DNA from: Pseudomonas sp. GM78
GTDB taxonomy: Bacteria > Pseudomonadota > Gammaproteobacteria > Pseudomonadales > Pseudomonadaceae
NCBI RefSeq assembly: GCF_000282475.1
Contig: NZ_AKJF01000083.1
Location: 1-64,000, forward strand
DNA: 64,000 bases
Reading direction: 5' to 3'
The stretch's first letter is position 1. Every line of letters begins with the position of its first letter. The notes under the pieces are model-generated. The model was given only the letters and a program-made list of their open reading frames with translations. It did not search any database and was not told the origin of the DNA. Below are positions 8,900 to 17,847 of this stretch, in pieces. The translations under genes were made by a program, and so were the position numbers.

Positions 8900-9696
8900 T
8901 CGCTTTTGTCCCTGTTCAAGATGTTGGCCGCCCAGGTCAGAACCAGTACGAAGAAGAAGTAGGAAATCACCAGCGCACTGGTGAAGTGGCCGCTGCTGTT
9001 GCGCATGTTATTGAGGTAGACCTGCAGCGTTTCGTAACGGGTGCCGACCAGGATGTTGGCGAACACGAACTCGCCGAACAGAAACGAGAACGACAGCAGT
9101 AACGCCACCATCAAGCCCTTGCGCAGGTTCGGCAGCACCACCAGGATCGCTGCCTGAAAAGTGCTGGCGCCGAGCAGTTGGGCGGCGTCCATCAGGTCGC
9201 GCAGGTTGATCGCCTGCAGGTTGTTGGTGATCGCCCGGTACATGAACGGCAGGGCCACTGTGAAGTAGCAACCGATCAGGATCCACGGCGTACCGACCAT
9301 GGCGAACGGCCCGGAACCGTAGAGCTGCAGCAGCCCCACCGACGACACCACCGGTGGCACGGCGAAGGGCAGCAGGATCAGGATGTTCATCAGCGCATCG
9401 AGTTTCGGGAAGTGGTAATGCACCACGAACAGCAGCGGCAGGATCAGCACCACCGAGAGGATCAGCGCGCCGAGGCACACCAGCAGCGACTGGCCGAAAG
9501 CACTCAGGAAGCGCGGGTCGCTCCACAACTGCGCGTACCATTTGATGCTGAAACCGCTGGGCAGGATGGTCGCCGACCAACTGCTGGAAATCGAATAGAT
9601 GAAGGTGCCGAGCAACGGCAGCAACAGGATGGCAAACAGCAGGTAGACCACGACCCGGTGGTAGATGCCGACAGGGCCCAGTTCAGCGCGAGACAT
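8896..9696 (-). CDS. ABC transporter permease, second subunit
   Basis: 266 residues with six predicted membrane helices, the first at VVYLLFAILLLPLLGTFIY and the last at SYFFFVLVLTWAANIL. The cytoplasmic EAA-type loop reads DLMDAAQLLGASTFQAAILV, which docks the ATP-binding subunit. It belongs to the binding-protein-dependent (PotC/PhnV-like) group. It overlaps the upstream permease gene by 14 nt and the downstream ATPase gene by 4 nt, a tightly coupled operon. Confidence 0.87.
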   Translation of the reverse strand: MSRAELGPVGIYHRVVVYLLFAILLLPLLGTFIYSISSSWSATILPSGFSIKWYAQLWSDPRFLSAFGQSLLVCLGALILSVVLILPLLFVVHYHFPKLDALMNILILLPFAVPPVVSSVGLLQLYGSGPFAMVGTPWILIGCYFTVALPFMYRAITNNLQAINLRDLMDAAQLLGASTFQAAILVVLPNLRKGLMVALLLSFSFLFGEFVFANILVGTRYETLQVYLNNMRNSSGHFTSALVISYFFFVLVLTWAANILNRDKSE

Positions 9697-10519
9697 GGTA
9701 GCTCCTCTTCAACAGCAGCTGATGCACGATGGTCACCAGGGTCATCAACGCCACCAGCACCACGGCCAGGGCACTGGCCAGGTTCGGATCGAGGGAAATA
9801 TCACCCGAGACCATCGCCGCGATGCGGATGGGCATCACGTTGAAGTTGCCGGTGGTCAGGGCGTACACCGTGGCGTAGGCGCCGAGGGCGTTGGCCAGCA
9901 GGATCACGAAGGTGCCAAGCAGTGCCGGGGTCAGCACCGGCAGGCCGATGTGGCGCCAGAACTGCCAGCCGTTGGCGCCGAGCAGCGCGGCGGACTCGCG
10001 CCAGTCTTCGCGCAAGGCGTCGAAGGCCGGGTAGAGCAGCAGCACGCCAAGGGGAATCTGGAAGTAGGTGTAGAGAATGATCACCCCGGTTTTCGAATAC
10101 AGGTTGAAGTCCTGAATGATGCCGGCCTGCTTGAGCAGGATAGTGAAGCTGCCGTTGAAACCCAGCAGGATGATGAACGCAAAAGCCAGGGGCACGCCGG
10201 AGAAGTTGCTGGTCATGTTGGCGAAGGCGTTGACGAAGTTGCGCAGCTTCGAGTCGACCCGGCGCAGGGAATAGGCGCCCAGCACGGCGATGATGATGCC
10301 GAACACGCTGGACCAGAAACTGATCTCCAGGCTGTACTGGATCGCCTGCATATAGAACTTCGAATTGAAGATCCTGGTGAAGTTGGCCAGGCCCCAGCCG
10401 AACTCCTCCGACTCCAGGCTGTTGGTCATCACCCACACCAGCGGGGCGATTTCGAAGACGATGAAGAACAGGGTGAAAGGTATCAGGCACAGGGCAGCCA
10501 GCCATTTGCCGCGAGTCAT
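9683..10519 (-). CDS. ABC transporter permease, first subunit
   Basis: 278 residues from the ATG at 10519 (MTRGKWLAALCLIPFTLFF). A GTG at 10528 with GGAG upstream is an equally possible start and would overlap the stop of the preceding phosphatase gene. Six membrane helices are visible. The EAA-type loop is 'DWRESAALLGANGWQFWRHI'. It is the PotB/PhnU-like partner of the next permease, with which it overlaps. Confidence 0.86.
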   Translation of the reverse strand: MTRGKWLAALCLIPFTLFFIVFEIAPLVWVMTNSLESEEFGWGLANFTRIFNSKFYMQAIQYSLEISFWSSVFGIIIAVLGAYSLRRVDSKLRNFVNAFANMTSNFSGVPLAFAFIILLGFNGSFTILLKQAGIIQDFNLYSKTGVIILYTYFQIPLGVLLLYPAFDALREDWRESAALLGANGWQFWRHIGLPVLTPALLGTFVILLANALGAYATVYALTTGNFNVMPIRIAAMVSGDISLDPNLASALAVVLVALMTLVTIVHQLLLKRSYHVSR

Positions 10520-10524
10520 GGCAT

Positions 10525-11331
10525 TCACTTGAGCAGCTCCCGGCACACGGGTTTGTCGTGGGGTACACCCAACAGTTCACAGACGGTGCCGCAAATTTCG
10601 GTTTGTTTCGGCGCGGCATCGGCATTGAAGCTGAAGGCATCGCCGAACACGAACAGCGGCACTTCGCGCTCTTCCGGCAGCAGCCCGTTATGGGAGCGGT
10701 CGTTGTTCATGCCGTGGTCGGCCGTCACCAGCACCTGATAGCCGGCGTCGAGCCAGCCTTGCAGGTAGTCGGCGATGATGATGTCCACCGAGCGCGCGCT
10801 GTTGCGGTATTGCGGGGTGTCGAGGCCGTGCTTGTGCCCGGCGTCGTCGATGTTCATGGGGTGCACCAGCAGGAAATTCGGCCCATGGCGCAGGCGCAGG
10901 TTTTCGGCGTCGGCGAACAGGTGGGAATCGGGGTAATGGTCGTTCCAGTAGAAATGCCCGTGCTGGATCGGCAGGTTGGGGTCGTCGGTATGGCGATCCC
11001 GGGCCGCCACGAAAGGCGAGCGGTTATACAGCTCACTGACCCAGTGATAGGCCGCCGCCGCGGTTTTCAGGCCGGCAGCAGTGGCGTAGTGATAAATGCT
11101 GCGCTGGTTGGACAGGCGCGAGACGTTGTTGTGAACGATGCCGCTGTCGATCGGCGTGACACCGGTCAGGATGCATTCGTAAAGCGGTCGGGACAAAGCC
11201 GGCAGCTCGCACTCCAGTTTGTAGAGTGCGGCGCGTCCTGCGCCGACGTAGGCCTGCAGGTGCCCCATGGCGTGGCGGGCGACCTCATGGTTGAGGCCGT
11301 CGAGCACGACAAGGATGACGTTGTGCTTCAT
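10525..11331 (-). CDS. Alkaline-phosphatase-superfamily hydrolase (phosphodiesterase/phosphonoacetate-hydrolase-like)
   Basis: 268 residues from the ATG at 11331 (MKHNVILVVLDGLNHE). An alkaline-phosphatase-superfamily two-metal site is visible: Asp in VVLDGLN, the likely nucleophile region in PALSRPLYECILTGVTP, 'MNIDDAGHKHG' (Asp/His ligands) and VLVTADHGMN (Asp-His). No signal peptide is present, so it is cytoplasmic and acts after uptake. It is the second gene of the operon, between the binding protein and the permeases. Relatives cleave nucleotide, glycerol or phosphono substrates; which one applies here is unknown. A REP stem separates it from the binding-protein gene. Confidence 0.8.
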   Translation of the reverse strand: MKHNVILVVLDGLNHEVARHAMGHLQAYVGAGRAALYKLECELPALSRPLYECILTGVTPIDSGIVHNNVSRLSNQRSIYHYATAAGLKTAAAAYHWVSELYNRSPFVAARDRHTDDPNLPIQHGHFYWNDHYPDSHLFADAENLRLRHGPNFLLVHPMNIDDAGHKHGLDTPQYRNSARSVDIIIADYLQGWLDAGYQVLVTADHGMNNDRSHNGLLPEEREVPLFVFGDAFSFNADAAPKQTEICGTVCELLGVPHDKPVCRELLK

Positions 11332-11364
11332 AGGGGCGATGACTCCGCAATTAAAACCGAACGG

Positions 11365-11449
11365 TGTAGGAGCTGCCGCAGGCTGCGATCTTTTGACTTT
11401 GCCTCTAAGAAGCAAGATCAAAAGATCGCAGCCTGCGGCAGCTCCTACA
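11365..11449. repeat. REP inverted repeat, GTAGGAGCTGCC type
   Basis: Two perfectly complementary 32-nt arms (11365-11396 and 11418-11449) with a 21-nt loop. The arms begin TGTAGGAGCTGCCGCAGG and end GATCTTTTGA. This is a widespread P. fluorescens repeat. It lies between the binding-protein and phosphatase genes, so in mRNA it forms a very stable stem that could protect the upstream binding-protein message and lower downstream expression. Confidence 0.88.
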
Positions 11450-11458
11450 GATGAAGCA

Positions 11459-12523
11459 TTACTTCATTTCAACAATGACTTCTTCGTTCCACTTCTGCGG
11501 CAGGGCCTTGGAGGTTTTCTCCCAAGCGTCCGCGTCCTTGATCGGCGTGACCTTCTTGTACTGCTCGTTCGGCAGCAGCTTGGCCTGGACCTCGGCTGGC
11601 AAGGTCAGGTGCTCGGCGCGGATCGGACGGGCGTTACCCTTGGCCAGGTTGATCTGGCCGGCATCGCTGAAGATGTATTCGCGGGTCAGCTTGGCGGCGT
11701 TCGGGTTCTTGGCGTATTTGTTGATGATGGTGGTGTAGCCGGAAATCACCGAGCCATCGGACGGGATCAGCACCACGTAGTCATCCGGATTGGCCATCTT
11801 GGCCTTGTAGCTCAGGCCGTTGAAGTCCCAGACCACGCCGACTTCGATCTCGCCTTTTTCCATGGCGCCTATGACCGGGTTGGACATCGACAGGCGACCT
11901 TGTTTAGCAAGGTCGGCAAACAGCAGCAGTGCCGGTTGCAGGTTTTTCTCGTCGCCACCGTTGGCGTAGGCGGCGGCCAGAACGCCGTTGGCAGCCTGGG
12001 CGGCGGTGCTCACGTCACCGATCGACACTTTGTATTTACCGGTTTTGAGGTCAGCCCACTTGGTCGGTACTTCGGAACCGTGCAGCAGCTTCTTGTTGAC
12101 GATGAAGGCAATGGTGCCGGTATAGGCCAGCGCCCAGTGACCGTCCTTGTCCTTGGCCCAGGTCGGTACCTGGTCCCAGGTGGATGGCTTGTAGGGCTGG
12201 GTAACGTTCTGTTTCACCGCAATCGGGCCGAAGGCTGCGCCCACGTCGCCGATGTCGGCACTGGCGTTGTCTTTCTCGGCGGCAAACTTGGCGATTTCCT
12301 GGGCCGAGCTCATGTCGGTGTCGATGTGCTTGAGGCCGTAGTTCTTCGCCAGGTCTTCCCAGGTGCCTTTCCAGTTGGCCCAGTCATCGGGCATGCCGAC
12401 ACTGTTGACGGCGCCTTCCGCTTTCGCAGCGGCTTCAAGGGTTTTCAAATCATCAGCCGCCATGGCGGCGGTGCACATGGCAATGGTCGAGCCTAACAGT
12501 GATGCCAGGAAAAGCTGTTTCAT
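11459..12523 (-). CDS. ABC transporter periplasmic substrate-binding protein
   Basis: 354 residues with a clear signal peptide (MKQLFLASLLGSTIAMCTAAMAA). AGGAG sits 8 nt before the ATG. The fold reads as the iron/spermidine/phosphonate type-II binding-protein group: 'AKAEGAVNSVGMPDDWANW', 'DIGDVGAAFGPIAVKQ', 'LAYTGTIAFIVNKKLL' and 'EIEVGVVWDFNGLSYKAK'. It is the first gene of the operon and starts 46 nt from a HutC-type operator (12570-12581). Its ligand is not identifiable from sequence. The two hydrolases in the operon suggest a phosphorylated or phosphono compound. Confidence 0.87.
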   Translation of the reverse strand: MKQLFLASLLGSTIAMCTAAMAADDLKTLEAAAKAEGAVNSVGMPDDWANWKGTWEDLAKNYGLKHIDTDMSSAQEIAKFAAEKDNASADIGDVGAAFGPIAVKQNVTQPYKPSTWDQVPTWAKDKDGHWALAYTGTIAFIVNKKLLHGSEVPTKWADLKTGKYKVSIGDVSTAAQAANGVLAAAYANGGDEKNLQPALLLFADLAKQGRLSMSNPVIGAMEKGEIEVGVVWDFNGLSYKAKMANPDDYVVLIPSDGSVISGYTTIINKYAKNPNAAKLTREYIFSDAGQINLAKGNARPIRAEHLTLPAEVQAKLLPNEQYKKVTPIKDADAWEKTSKALPQKWNEEVIVEMK

Positions 12524-12569
12524 TCCGAAGCTCCTATGGGCGTTTTCAACGCTGCGATTGCGGTTGTGT

Positions 12570-12581
12570 TGGTCTAGGTCA
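12570..12581. promoter_or_regulatory. Putative HutC-type operator in front of the ABC operon
   Basis: TGGTCTAGGTCA, flanked by T and G. It matches 10 of 12 positions of the palindrome TGGTCTAGACCA that I remember for GntR/HutC (UTRA) regulators such as DasR. It lies in the promoter region of the ABC operon. The rest of the 351-bp intergenic region (12524-12874) shows no gene and no other clear repeat. Confidence 0.65.
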
Positions 12582-12848
12582 GCAATACCTGAGCCAATCT
12601 AAGGCGGCTCGATGACACTTTGATGTCGTTCGTCGCCCCGGTGGACGTTTACTTGCCCGGTATTGGCCGGTGCCAAGTAAGCGTAGACCATGGGCGAAGC
12701 CCCATTGCGCAAGGGATTTGGCCGATGTTTTGCACAGTGTTGGCGTGACCGTCGGGCGGCTTTGTCATCTCTCGGTCATCTGCATTGCCTACGCTTGCAG
12801 GATCTTCAAACAGCCGGTTTTACCGCCGGTTCTGCCCTGAAAGAGTGC

Positions 12849-12860
12849 TGGTCTAGTCCA
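12849..12860. promoter_or_regulatory. Putative HutC-type operator in front of the regulator gene
   Basis: TGGTCTAGTCCA, flanked by C and G so that the outer CTGG/CCAG also pair. It is the second copy of the motif at 12570 and lies 14 nt before the regulator's ATG, overlapping its ribosome-binding region. This placement suggests autoregulation. Confidence 0.68.
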
Positions 12861-12874
12861 GATAGGTAACGTTG

Positions 12875-13588
12875 ATGCGCGATGAGGCAACAAAAGCAGT
12901 GACGGCCATTGGCCAGGTGCTTCAGGAACAGCTCGATCACGGGCTGCTGGCGCCAGGGAGCAAGTTGCCAGCCGAACGCAAGCTCAGTGAATTGTTTGGT
13001 ACCACGCGCATTACCGTGCGCGAGGCGTTGCTGCAGCTCGAAGCCCAGGGCCAGATTTATCGCGAAGAGCGTCGCGGCTGGTTCGTGTCGCCGCCGCGCC
13101 TGGCCTATAACCTGATGCAGCGCAGCCACTTTCACGCCATGGTCAGCGCCCAGGGGCGGGTGCCGTCCACCGAAGTCATTTCGGCGCGTTTGCAGCCGGC
13201 ATCGGCGGCGGTCTGTGCCTGGTTACAGTTGCCGGCGTTGTCGAGCGTGATTCAGGTCTGTCGTTCGCGGCGTATCGATGGGCGACTGGTGTTGTACGTG
13301 GAGCACTACCTGAATCCGCAGTATTTTCCGGGCATTCTGGATTTCGACCTGAATCAGTCGATCACCGAACTGTATGCGCGGCACTACGACCTGCACTACG
13401 GGCGGGTGCGCTTCGAGATCGTACCGACGGCGTTGTCGGCAGACGCGGCGGCCGCCTTGCGGGTGTCGGTGGGCAGCCCTGGACTGCGCATCGCCCGGGT
13501 CAACTACGATCAGCATGGGCGGCTGATCGATTGTGACCTGGAGTTCTGGCGCCACGATGCGATCCATGTGGGGGTCGATGTGGCTTGA
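12875..13588 (+). CDS. GntR-family regulator, HutC/UTRA subfamily
   Basis: 237 residues from the ATG at 12875; a TTG directly before it would add one Met. The N-terminal winged helix-turn-helix (residues ~10-70) reads 'GSKLPAERKLSELFGTTRIT' and 'VREALLQLEAQGQIYREERR'. The C-terminal UTRA ligand domain (~90-235) contains 'PASAAVCAWLQLPALSSVIQ' and 'RRIDGRLVLYVEHYLNP'. UTRA proteins bind small ligands such as sugar phosphates, histidine derivatives or phosphonates and are usually repressors of the adjacent transport genes. It is divergent from the ABC operon, with paired TGGTCTAG operators in the shared promoter region, which strongly suggests it controls that operon and itself. Confidence 0.9.
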   Translation: MRDEATKAVTAIGQVLQEQLDHGLLAPGSKLPAERKLSELFGTTRITVREALLQLEAQGQIYREERRGWFVSPPRLAYNLMQRSHFHAMVSAQGRVPSTEVISARLQPASAAVCAWLQLPALSSVIQVCRSRRIDGRLVLYVEHYLNPQYFPGILDFDLNQSITELYARHYDLHYGRVRFEIVPTALSADAAAALRVSVGSPGLRIARVNYDQHGRLIDCDLEFWRHDAIHVGVDVA

Positions 13589-13613
13589 ACCTGGCAGCCG
13601 CAGGTTTTAGCCA

Positions 13614-14381
13614 TTATCCGAAACGGTAGATGTCCATGCCCAGTGCGCCCATTGTGAATCCCTGGTGGGCAATGCTGAATTGCCCCCCGGCACTGCGGGC
13701 AAAGTACAACGGCAACAGATGTTCATCGCTGGGATGGTTACGCACCGCATTCGGTGCTTGCCGACGATAGTCGTGCAAGGCGGTTTCATCGTTGGCCGCC
13801 AGCTTGTCGATCATCCAGTCGCGAAACACCTGGGCCCAGGGTTGCACGTTCTCGGGGCCGGCATGCCAGTCCAGCTCGCGCAGGTTGTGGGTAATGCTAC
13901 CGGAGCCGATCAACAACACACCCTGTTCGCGCAAGCTGCTCAGCGCCTGGCCAACGCGGGCCTGCAGCGCCGGGCCGCCTCGGGTGGGCAGTGAAACCTG
14001 CACAATTGGGATATCGGCCTGCGGATACATCAACGACAGTGGCACCCAGACGCCATGGTCGAAGGGGCGTTTGCCGTCGACGCGGGCGGGCAGGGCGTTG
14101 TCTTGCAACAGATTGACCACTTGTTCGGCCAACCCGGGGTTACCGGGGGCAGGGTATTGCACCTCGAACAGTGCCCGTGGAAAACCGCCGAAGTCATGCC
14201 AGGTGTCCGGCTGCGGGTTGCCGCCGACCAGCAGTTCATCGCTTTCCCAGTGCGCGGAAACAATCACGATGGCGTCTGGCCTGGGCATCTCTGTCGCCAG
14301 GCGAGCGAGAGCCGGCCCACTGGCACCAGGTTCCAGGGCCAGCATTGGCGAACCATGGGATATGTACAGGCTGGGGAACAT
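13614..14381 (-). CDS. LigB-type extradiol dioxygenase (DODA/YgiD family)
   Basis: 255 residues. Motifs of the class III extradiol (4,5-DOPA dioxygenase) family are YISHGSPMLAL near the N-terminus (His metal ligand), VIVSAHWES (His), 'DHGVWVPLSLMYPQADIPIV' (His) and 'LLIGSGSITHNLRELDW' (His). Members are single-domain, zinc- or iron-dependent and open catechol rings; the physiological substrate of the bacterial YgiD group is unclear. It is convergent with the GntR gene and divergent from tpm. Confidence 0.87.
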   Translation of the reverse strand: MFPSLYISHGSPMLALEPGASGPALARLATEMPRPDAIVIVSAHWESDELLVGGNPQPDTWHDFGGFPRALFEVQYPAPGNPGLAEQVVNLLQDNALPARVDGKRPFDHGVWVPLSLMYPQADIPIVQVSLPTRGGPALQARVGQALSSLREQGVLLIGSGSITHNLRELDWHAGPENVQPWAQVFRDWMIDKLAANDETALHDYRRQAPNAVRNHPSDEHLLPLYFARSAGGQFSIAHQGFTMGALGMDIYRFG

Positions 14382-14484
14382 GGATGAGCTCCTGAGAGTT
14401 AAGATATCCCCATCTTCTGTCAGATCATTGATCTAAATCTAATATAAGTTTTAGGGTGTTTTGATCGAATTTTCGGGGTTATTT

Positions 14485-15141
14485 ATGCAGCCGGAGTTTT
14501 GGCACAAAAAATGGAAATCGAACCAGATCGGTTTTCACTTGCCGCAAGTGAACCCTTATCTGCAGCGATTCTGGCCGGCGCTGGGCCTGGAAGAGGGGGC
14601 TCGCGTACTGGTGCCGTTGTGCGGCAAGAGCCTGGATCTGCTGTGGCTGGCGCAGCGGGGTCATGAGGTGCTGGGGATCGAACTGTCGGAAAAGGCTGTC
14701 GAGGATTTCTTCAGCGAGCACCATTTTGACCCAGCGGTCGACGAACAGGGACCTTTCAAGGTTTATCGGGCTGGCTCCATCGAACTGTGGTGTGGCGACT
14801 TCTTCGACCTGACGCCAGGCGATGTCGCCGACTGCTCGGCCCTTTATGATCGAGCCGCATTGATTGCCCTGCCGACGCCAATGCGTCAGCGCTATGCCGC
14901 GCATTTGACGCGGATCCTGCCCAAGGACTCCAACGGGTTGTTGATTACCCTGGACTACGACCAAGCGCAAATGGAGGGGCCGCCGTTTGCCGTGCTCGAT
15001 GAAGAAGTGCAGCGGTTGTTTGGTGCTTCGTGGGCGCTGAAGGTTTTGGAAGACCAGGATGTGCTGAGCGAGAGCGGGAAGTTTCTGGAGGCGGGTGTCA
15101 CGCGGCTTGAAGAGCGGGTGTATCGGGTTTCCAGTCGGTAA
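14485..15141 (+). CDS. tpm: Thiopurine S-methyltransferase
   Basis: 218 residues from the ATG at 14485, which gives the family N-terminus [19 protein letters not shown]. The upstream in-frame TTG at 14461 would add eight untypical residues. The SAM-binding loop is '[20 protein letters not shown]', then '[15 protein letters not shown]'. '[18 protein letters not shown]' and '[20 protein letters not shown]' are also characteristic. In Pseudomonas, Tpm methylates thiopurines and confers resistance to selenite and tellurite by making volatile methylated species. It is followed by a bidirectional terminator shared with htpX. Confidence 0.95.
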   Translation: MQPEFWHKKWKSNQIGFHLPQVNPYLQRFWPALGLEEGARVLVPLCGKSLDLLWLAQRGHEVLGIELSEKAVEDFFSEHHFDPAVDEQGPFKVYRAGSIELWCGDFFDLTPGDVADCSALYDRAALIALPTPMRQRYAAHLTRILPKDSNGLLITLDYDQAQMEGPPFAVLDEEVQRLFGASWALKVLEDQDVLSESGKFLEAGVTRLEERVYRVSSR

Positions 15142-15160
15142 AAGCGTCAGCAGACAAAAA

Positions 15161-15180
15161 GGCCCGCATCGCTGCGGGCC
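15161..15180. terminator. Bidirectional terminator between tpm and htpX
   Basis: GGCCCGCA (15161-15168) and TGCGGGCC (15173-15180) enclose the tetraloop TCGC. On the plus strand TTCTTGTTT follows; on the minus strand five T follow. It serves the convergent tpm and htpX. Confidence 0.85.
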
Positions 15181-15202
15181 TTCTTGTTTACTGCGGTCTC
15201 TC

Positions 15203-16093
15203 TCAGCCGCGACGACGTGCCAGTGCGTCGATGCGCTCTTCCAGCGGCGGGTGGCTCATGAACATGCGGGCGAAGCCCTGTTTGATGCCACCGTTGATGC
15301 CGAAGGCGTTCAGGGTGTCAGGCATATGCACCGGCAGGCCCTGTTCCGCACGCAGGCGTTGCAACGCGCCAATCATCGCGGCGGTGCCGGCCAGGTTTGC
15401 ACCGGCTTCGTCGGCACGGAATTCGCGCTTGCGCGAGAACCACATGACGATGGCGCTGGCCAGGATACCCAGGACCAGTTCAGCGAAGATGGTCGCCACG
15501 TAGTAGGCAATGCCCTGGCCTTCTTCGTTCTTGAAGATCACCTTGTCGACAAAGTTGCCGATGATCCGTGCGAAGAACATCACGAAGGTGTTCACCACAC
15601 CCTGGATCAACGCCAGGGTGACCATGTCGCCATTGGCCACGTGGCCGATTTCGTGGGCCAGGACGGCTTTCACTTCATCCGGAGAGAAACGCTCCAGCAG
15701 GCCCTGGCTGACCGCGACCAGTGCGTCGTTCTTGTTCCAGCCGGTGGCGAAGGCGTTCGCCTCATAGGCCGGGAAGATCCCGACTTCGGGCATCTTGATC
15801 CCGGCTTCCCGGGACAGTTGCTCGACCGTTTGCAGCAGCCATTGCTCGTGACGCGTGCGCGGCTGGCTGATGATTTGGGTGCTGGTGCTCATCTTCGCCA
15901 TCCACTTGGAGATGAACAGCGAGAACAGGGAACCGGCGAAACCGAAGACCGCACAGAAAATCAGCAGCTGATTGAGGTTGAGATCAACCCCATTGGCCGC
16001 CATGAACCCGTTGAAGCCGAAAAGGCTCAGGGTGATGCTGGCAATCAGCACGACCGCCAGGTTAGTGGCCAAGAACAGCAGGATGCGCATCAT
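15203..16093 (-). CDS. htpX: Membrane zinc metalloprotease HtpX
   Basis: 296 residues (295 if the second Met is used), the normal family length. Two N-terminal membrane helices ([19 protein letters not shown] and [19 protein letters not shown]) precede the M48 catalytic motif [14 protein letters not shown] (HExxH), with the third zinc ligand Glu in [11 protein letters not shown]. Two more hydrophobic stretches lie between them. HtpX degrades misfolded inner-membrane proteins and is induced by membrane stress. It is convergent with tpm. The 317-nt gap to alaA means it likely has its own promoter. Confidence 0.96.
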   Translation of the reverse strand: MMRILLFLATNLAVVLIASITLSLFGFNGFMAANGVDLNLNQLLIFCAVFGFAGSLFSLFISKWMAKMSTSTQIISQPRTRHEQWLLQTVEQLSREAGIKMPEVGIFPAYEANAFATGWNKNDALVAVSQGLLERFSPDEVKAVLAHEIGHVANGDMVTLALIQGVVNTFVMFFARIIGNFVDKVIFKNEEGQGIAYYVATIFAELVLGILASAIVMWFSRKREFRADEAGANLAGTAAMIGALQRLRAEQGLPVHMPDTLNAFGINGGIKQGFARMFMSHPPLEERIDALARRRG

Positions 16094-16368
16094 GGTTGTA
16101 GAAATCTCCTCATGCTAAAGATGTAGCGTACTGCGGGGTATATAAGGTGCTGCAACGGGGTATTCAACCGAGTGACTATTTCAAACTGTGTCCTACAGCA
16201 TTAGCGTAGCTGTTTGCAGGGCATTTCCGACACGGGATGGCAAAGTGATTTGCCAGCCAGCTGGCAACCGAGTGCCCGTCGTTACTCGACATGACCCGGC
16301 AATGGGTCATTGCTCAGGCATCAAGAGTGAGGTCACGGGTAGGGCGCGAGCATGTGTTGCAGAATGAA
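16094..16368. other. Intergenic region upstream of htpX
   Basis: About 275 bp without a gene between the htpX start and the terminator of alaA. It should contain the htpX promoter on the minus strand. It shows TTTGCCAGCCAGCTGGCAAC (16251-16270), an inverted repeat TTGCCAG..CTGGCAA that could be a regulator site. Nothing else is recognisable. Confidence 0.4.
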
Positions 16369-16401
16369 TCACCGTGCGATGTTTCTGCCATCGCACGGTG
16401 A
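16369..16401 (-). terminator. Stem-loop after alaA
   Basis: Perfect 13-bp stem TCACCGTGCGATG (16369-16381) and CATCGCACGGTGA (16389-16401), loop TTTCTGC, 8 nt after the alaA stop on the minus strand. No strong U-run follows, so it may stop transcription inefficiently or protect the mRNA end. Confidence 0.6.
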
Positions 16402-16409
16402 CAGGCCGC

Positions 16410-17621
16410 TTACTGGCGATAGGATTTGAGGAAATTGCCAATGCGTCCGATGGCCATGTCCAGGTCATCGACGCGCGGCAGGGTCACGACGCGGAAGTGG
16501 TCCGGCCATGGCCAGTTGAAAGCCGTGCCTTGCACCACCAGTAATTTCTCCGAGAGCAGCAGGTCGAGGACGAACTTTTCGTCGTTGTGGATCGGGCAGA
16601 CCTTCGGGTCGATCCGCGGGAACGCATACAGCGCGCCCATCGGCTTGACGCAGCTCACGCCAGGAATGTCGTTGAGCAGTTCCCAGGTGCGGTTACGCTG
16701 TTCAAGCAGGCGCCCTTGCGGCAGCACCAGGTCGTTGATGCTTTGATAGCCACCCAGCGCGGTCTGGATCGCGTGCTGGCTCGGCACGTTGGCGCACAGG
16801 CGCATGTTGGCCAGCATGTCGATGCCTTCGATGTAGCTCTGGGCGTGGTGTTTCGGGCCGGAAATGGCGATCCAGCCGGAACGGAAACCAGCCACTCGGT
16901 AGGACTTGGACAGGCCGTTGAAGGTCAGGCACAGCAGGTCCGGCGCCAGGGAGGCGGTGCAGATGTGCACGGCATCGTCGTAGAGGATCTTGTCGTAGAT
17001 CTCGTCGGAAAACACCACCAGGTTGTGCTGGCGGGCCAGTTCCAGCATGCCCAGCAGGACTTCCTTCGAATACACCGCACCGGTCGGGTTGTTCGGGTTG
17101 ATGATCACCAGGGCCTTGGTGTTCGGGGTGATCTTGGCCTTGATGTCGGCCAGGTCCGGCCACCAGTTGGCCTGCTCGTCGCACAGGTAATGCACCGGGT
17201 TACCACCCGACAGGCTCACCGCGGCGGTCCACAACGGGTAGTCGGGAGCCGGTACCAGCACTTCGTCACCGTTGTTGAGCAGGGCCTGCATCGACATCAC
17301 GATCAGTTCGGAAACGCCGTTGCCCAGGTAGATGTCCTCGATGCCGACACCTTCCACCTGCTTTTGCTGGTAGTACTGCATCACGGCCTTGCGCGCGCTG
17401 AACAGGCCCTTGGAGTCACTGTAACCCTGGGCGGTCGGCAGGTTGCGGATCACGTCCTGGAGGATTTCGTCCGGCGCTTCGAAACCAAAGGGCGCCGGAT
17501 TGCCGATGTTCAGCTTGAGGATGCGATGACCTTCCTCTTCCAGGCGTTTGGCGTGCTTGAGCACTGGGCCGCGAATGTCGTAGCAGACGTTGGCGAGCTT
17601 GTTCGATTTGCTGACCTGCAT
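16410..17621 (-). CDS. alaA: Alanine aminotransferase AlaA (class I/II PLP)
   Basis: 403 residues from the ATG at 17621 (MQVSKSNKLANVCYDIRGPV), matching the length of E. coli AlaA/YfbQ. PLP-enzyme marks are 'LKLNIGNPAPFGFEAPDEIL', 'IINPNNPTGAVYSKEVL', 'LVVFSDEIYDKILYDDAVH' and the Schiff-base lysine in 'LCLTFNGLSKSYRVAGFRSG'. It transfers amino groups between glutamate and pyruvate in the cytosol. It is divergent from msrB across a 226-bp region. The same neighbour set (htpX, aminotransferase, msrB) is remembered from P. aeruginosa. Confidence 0.93.
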   Translation of the reverse strand: MQVSKSNKLANVCYDIRGPVLKHAKRLEEEGHRILKLNIGNPAPFGFEAPDEILQDVIRNLPTAQGYSDSKGLFSARKAVMQYYQQKQVEGVGIEDIYLGNGVSELIVMSMQALLNNGDEVLVPAPDYPLWTAAVSLSGGNPVHYLCDEQANWWPDLADIKAKITPNTKALVIINPNNPTGAVYSKEVLLGMLELARQHNLVVFSDEIYDKILYDDAVHICTASLAPDLLCLTFNGLSKSYRVAGFRSGWIAISGPKHHAQSYIEGIDMLANMRLCANVPSQHAIQTALGGYQSINDLVLPQGRLLEQRNRTWELLNDIPGVSCVKPMGALYAFPRIDPKVCPIHNDEKFVLDLLLSEKLLVVQGTAFNWPWPDHFRVVTLPRVDDLDMAIGRIGNFLKSYRQ

Positions 17622-17847
17622 GGCGATGTGTTCCCGAAAATGAACGATCCAGGCGGCGTGTGAACAACCGTGCTGGGAATCCTGCGTAATCACACAGGCC
17701 TGACGCCATGAGAGGCAGCACCCATAAATCCGTTTGAATGCGCGTGGTCTGGCTGCCAGACTGGCGTTTGACGAGGCGCAATCATACGTGCCGCCCGATC
17801 CGTGGAAAAGGTACAGATCGGGCTTTTTCAGCTGCTGAGGTGTGATG

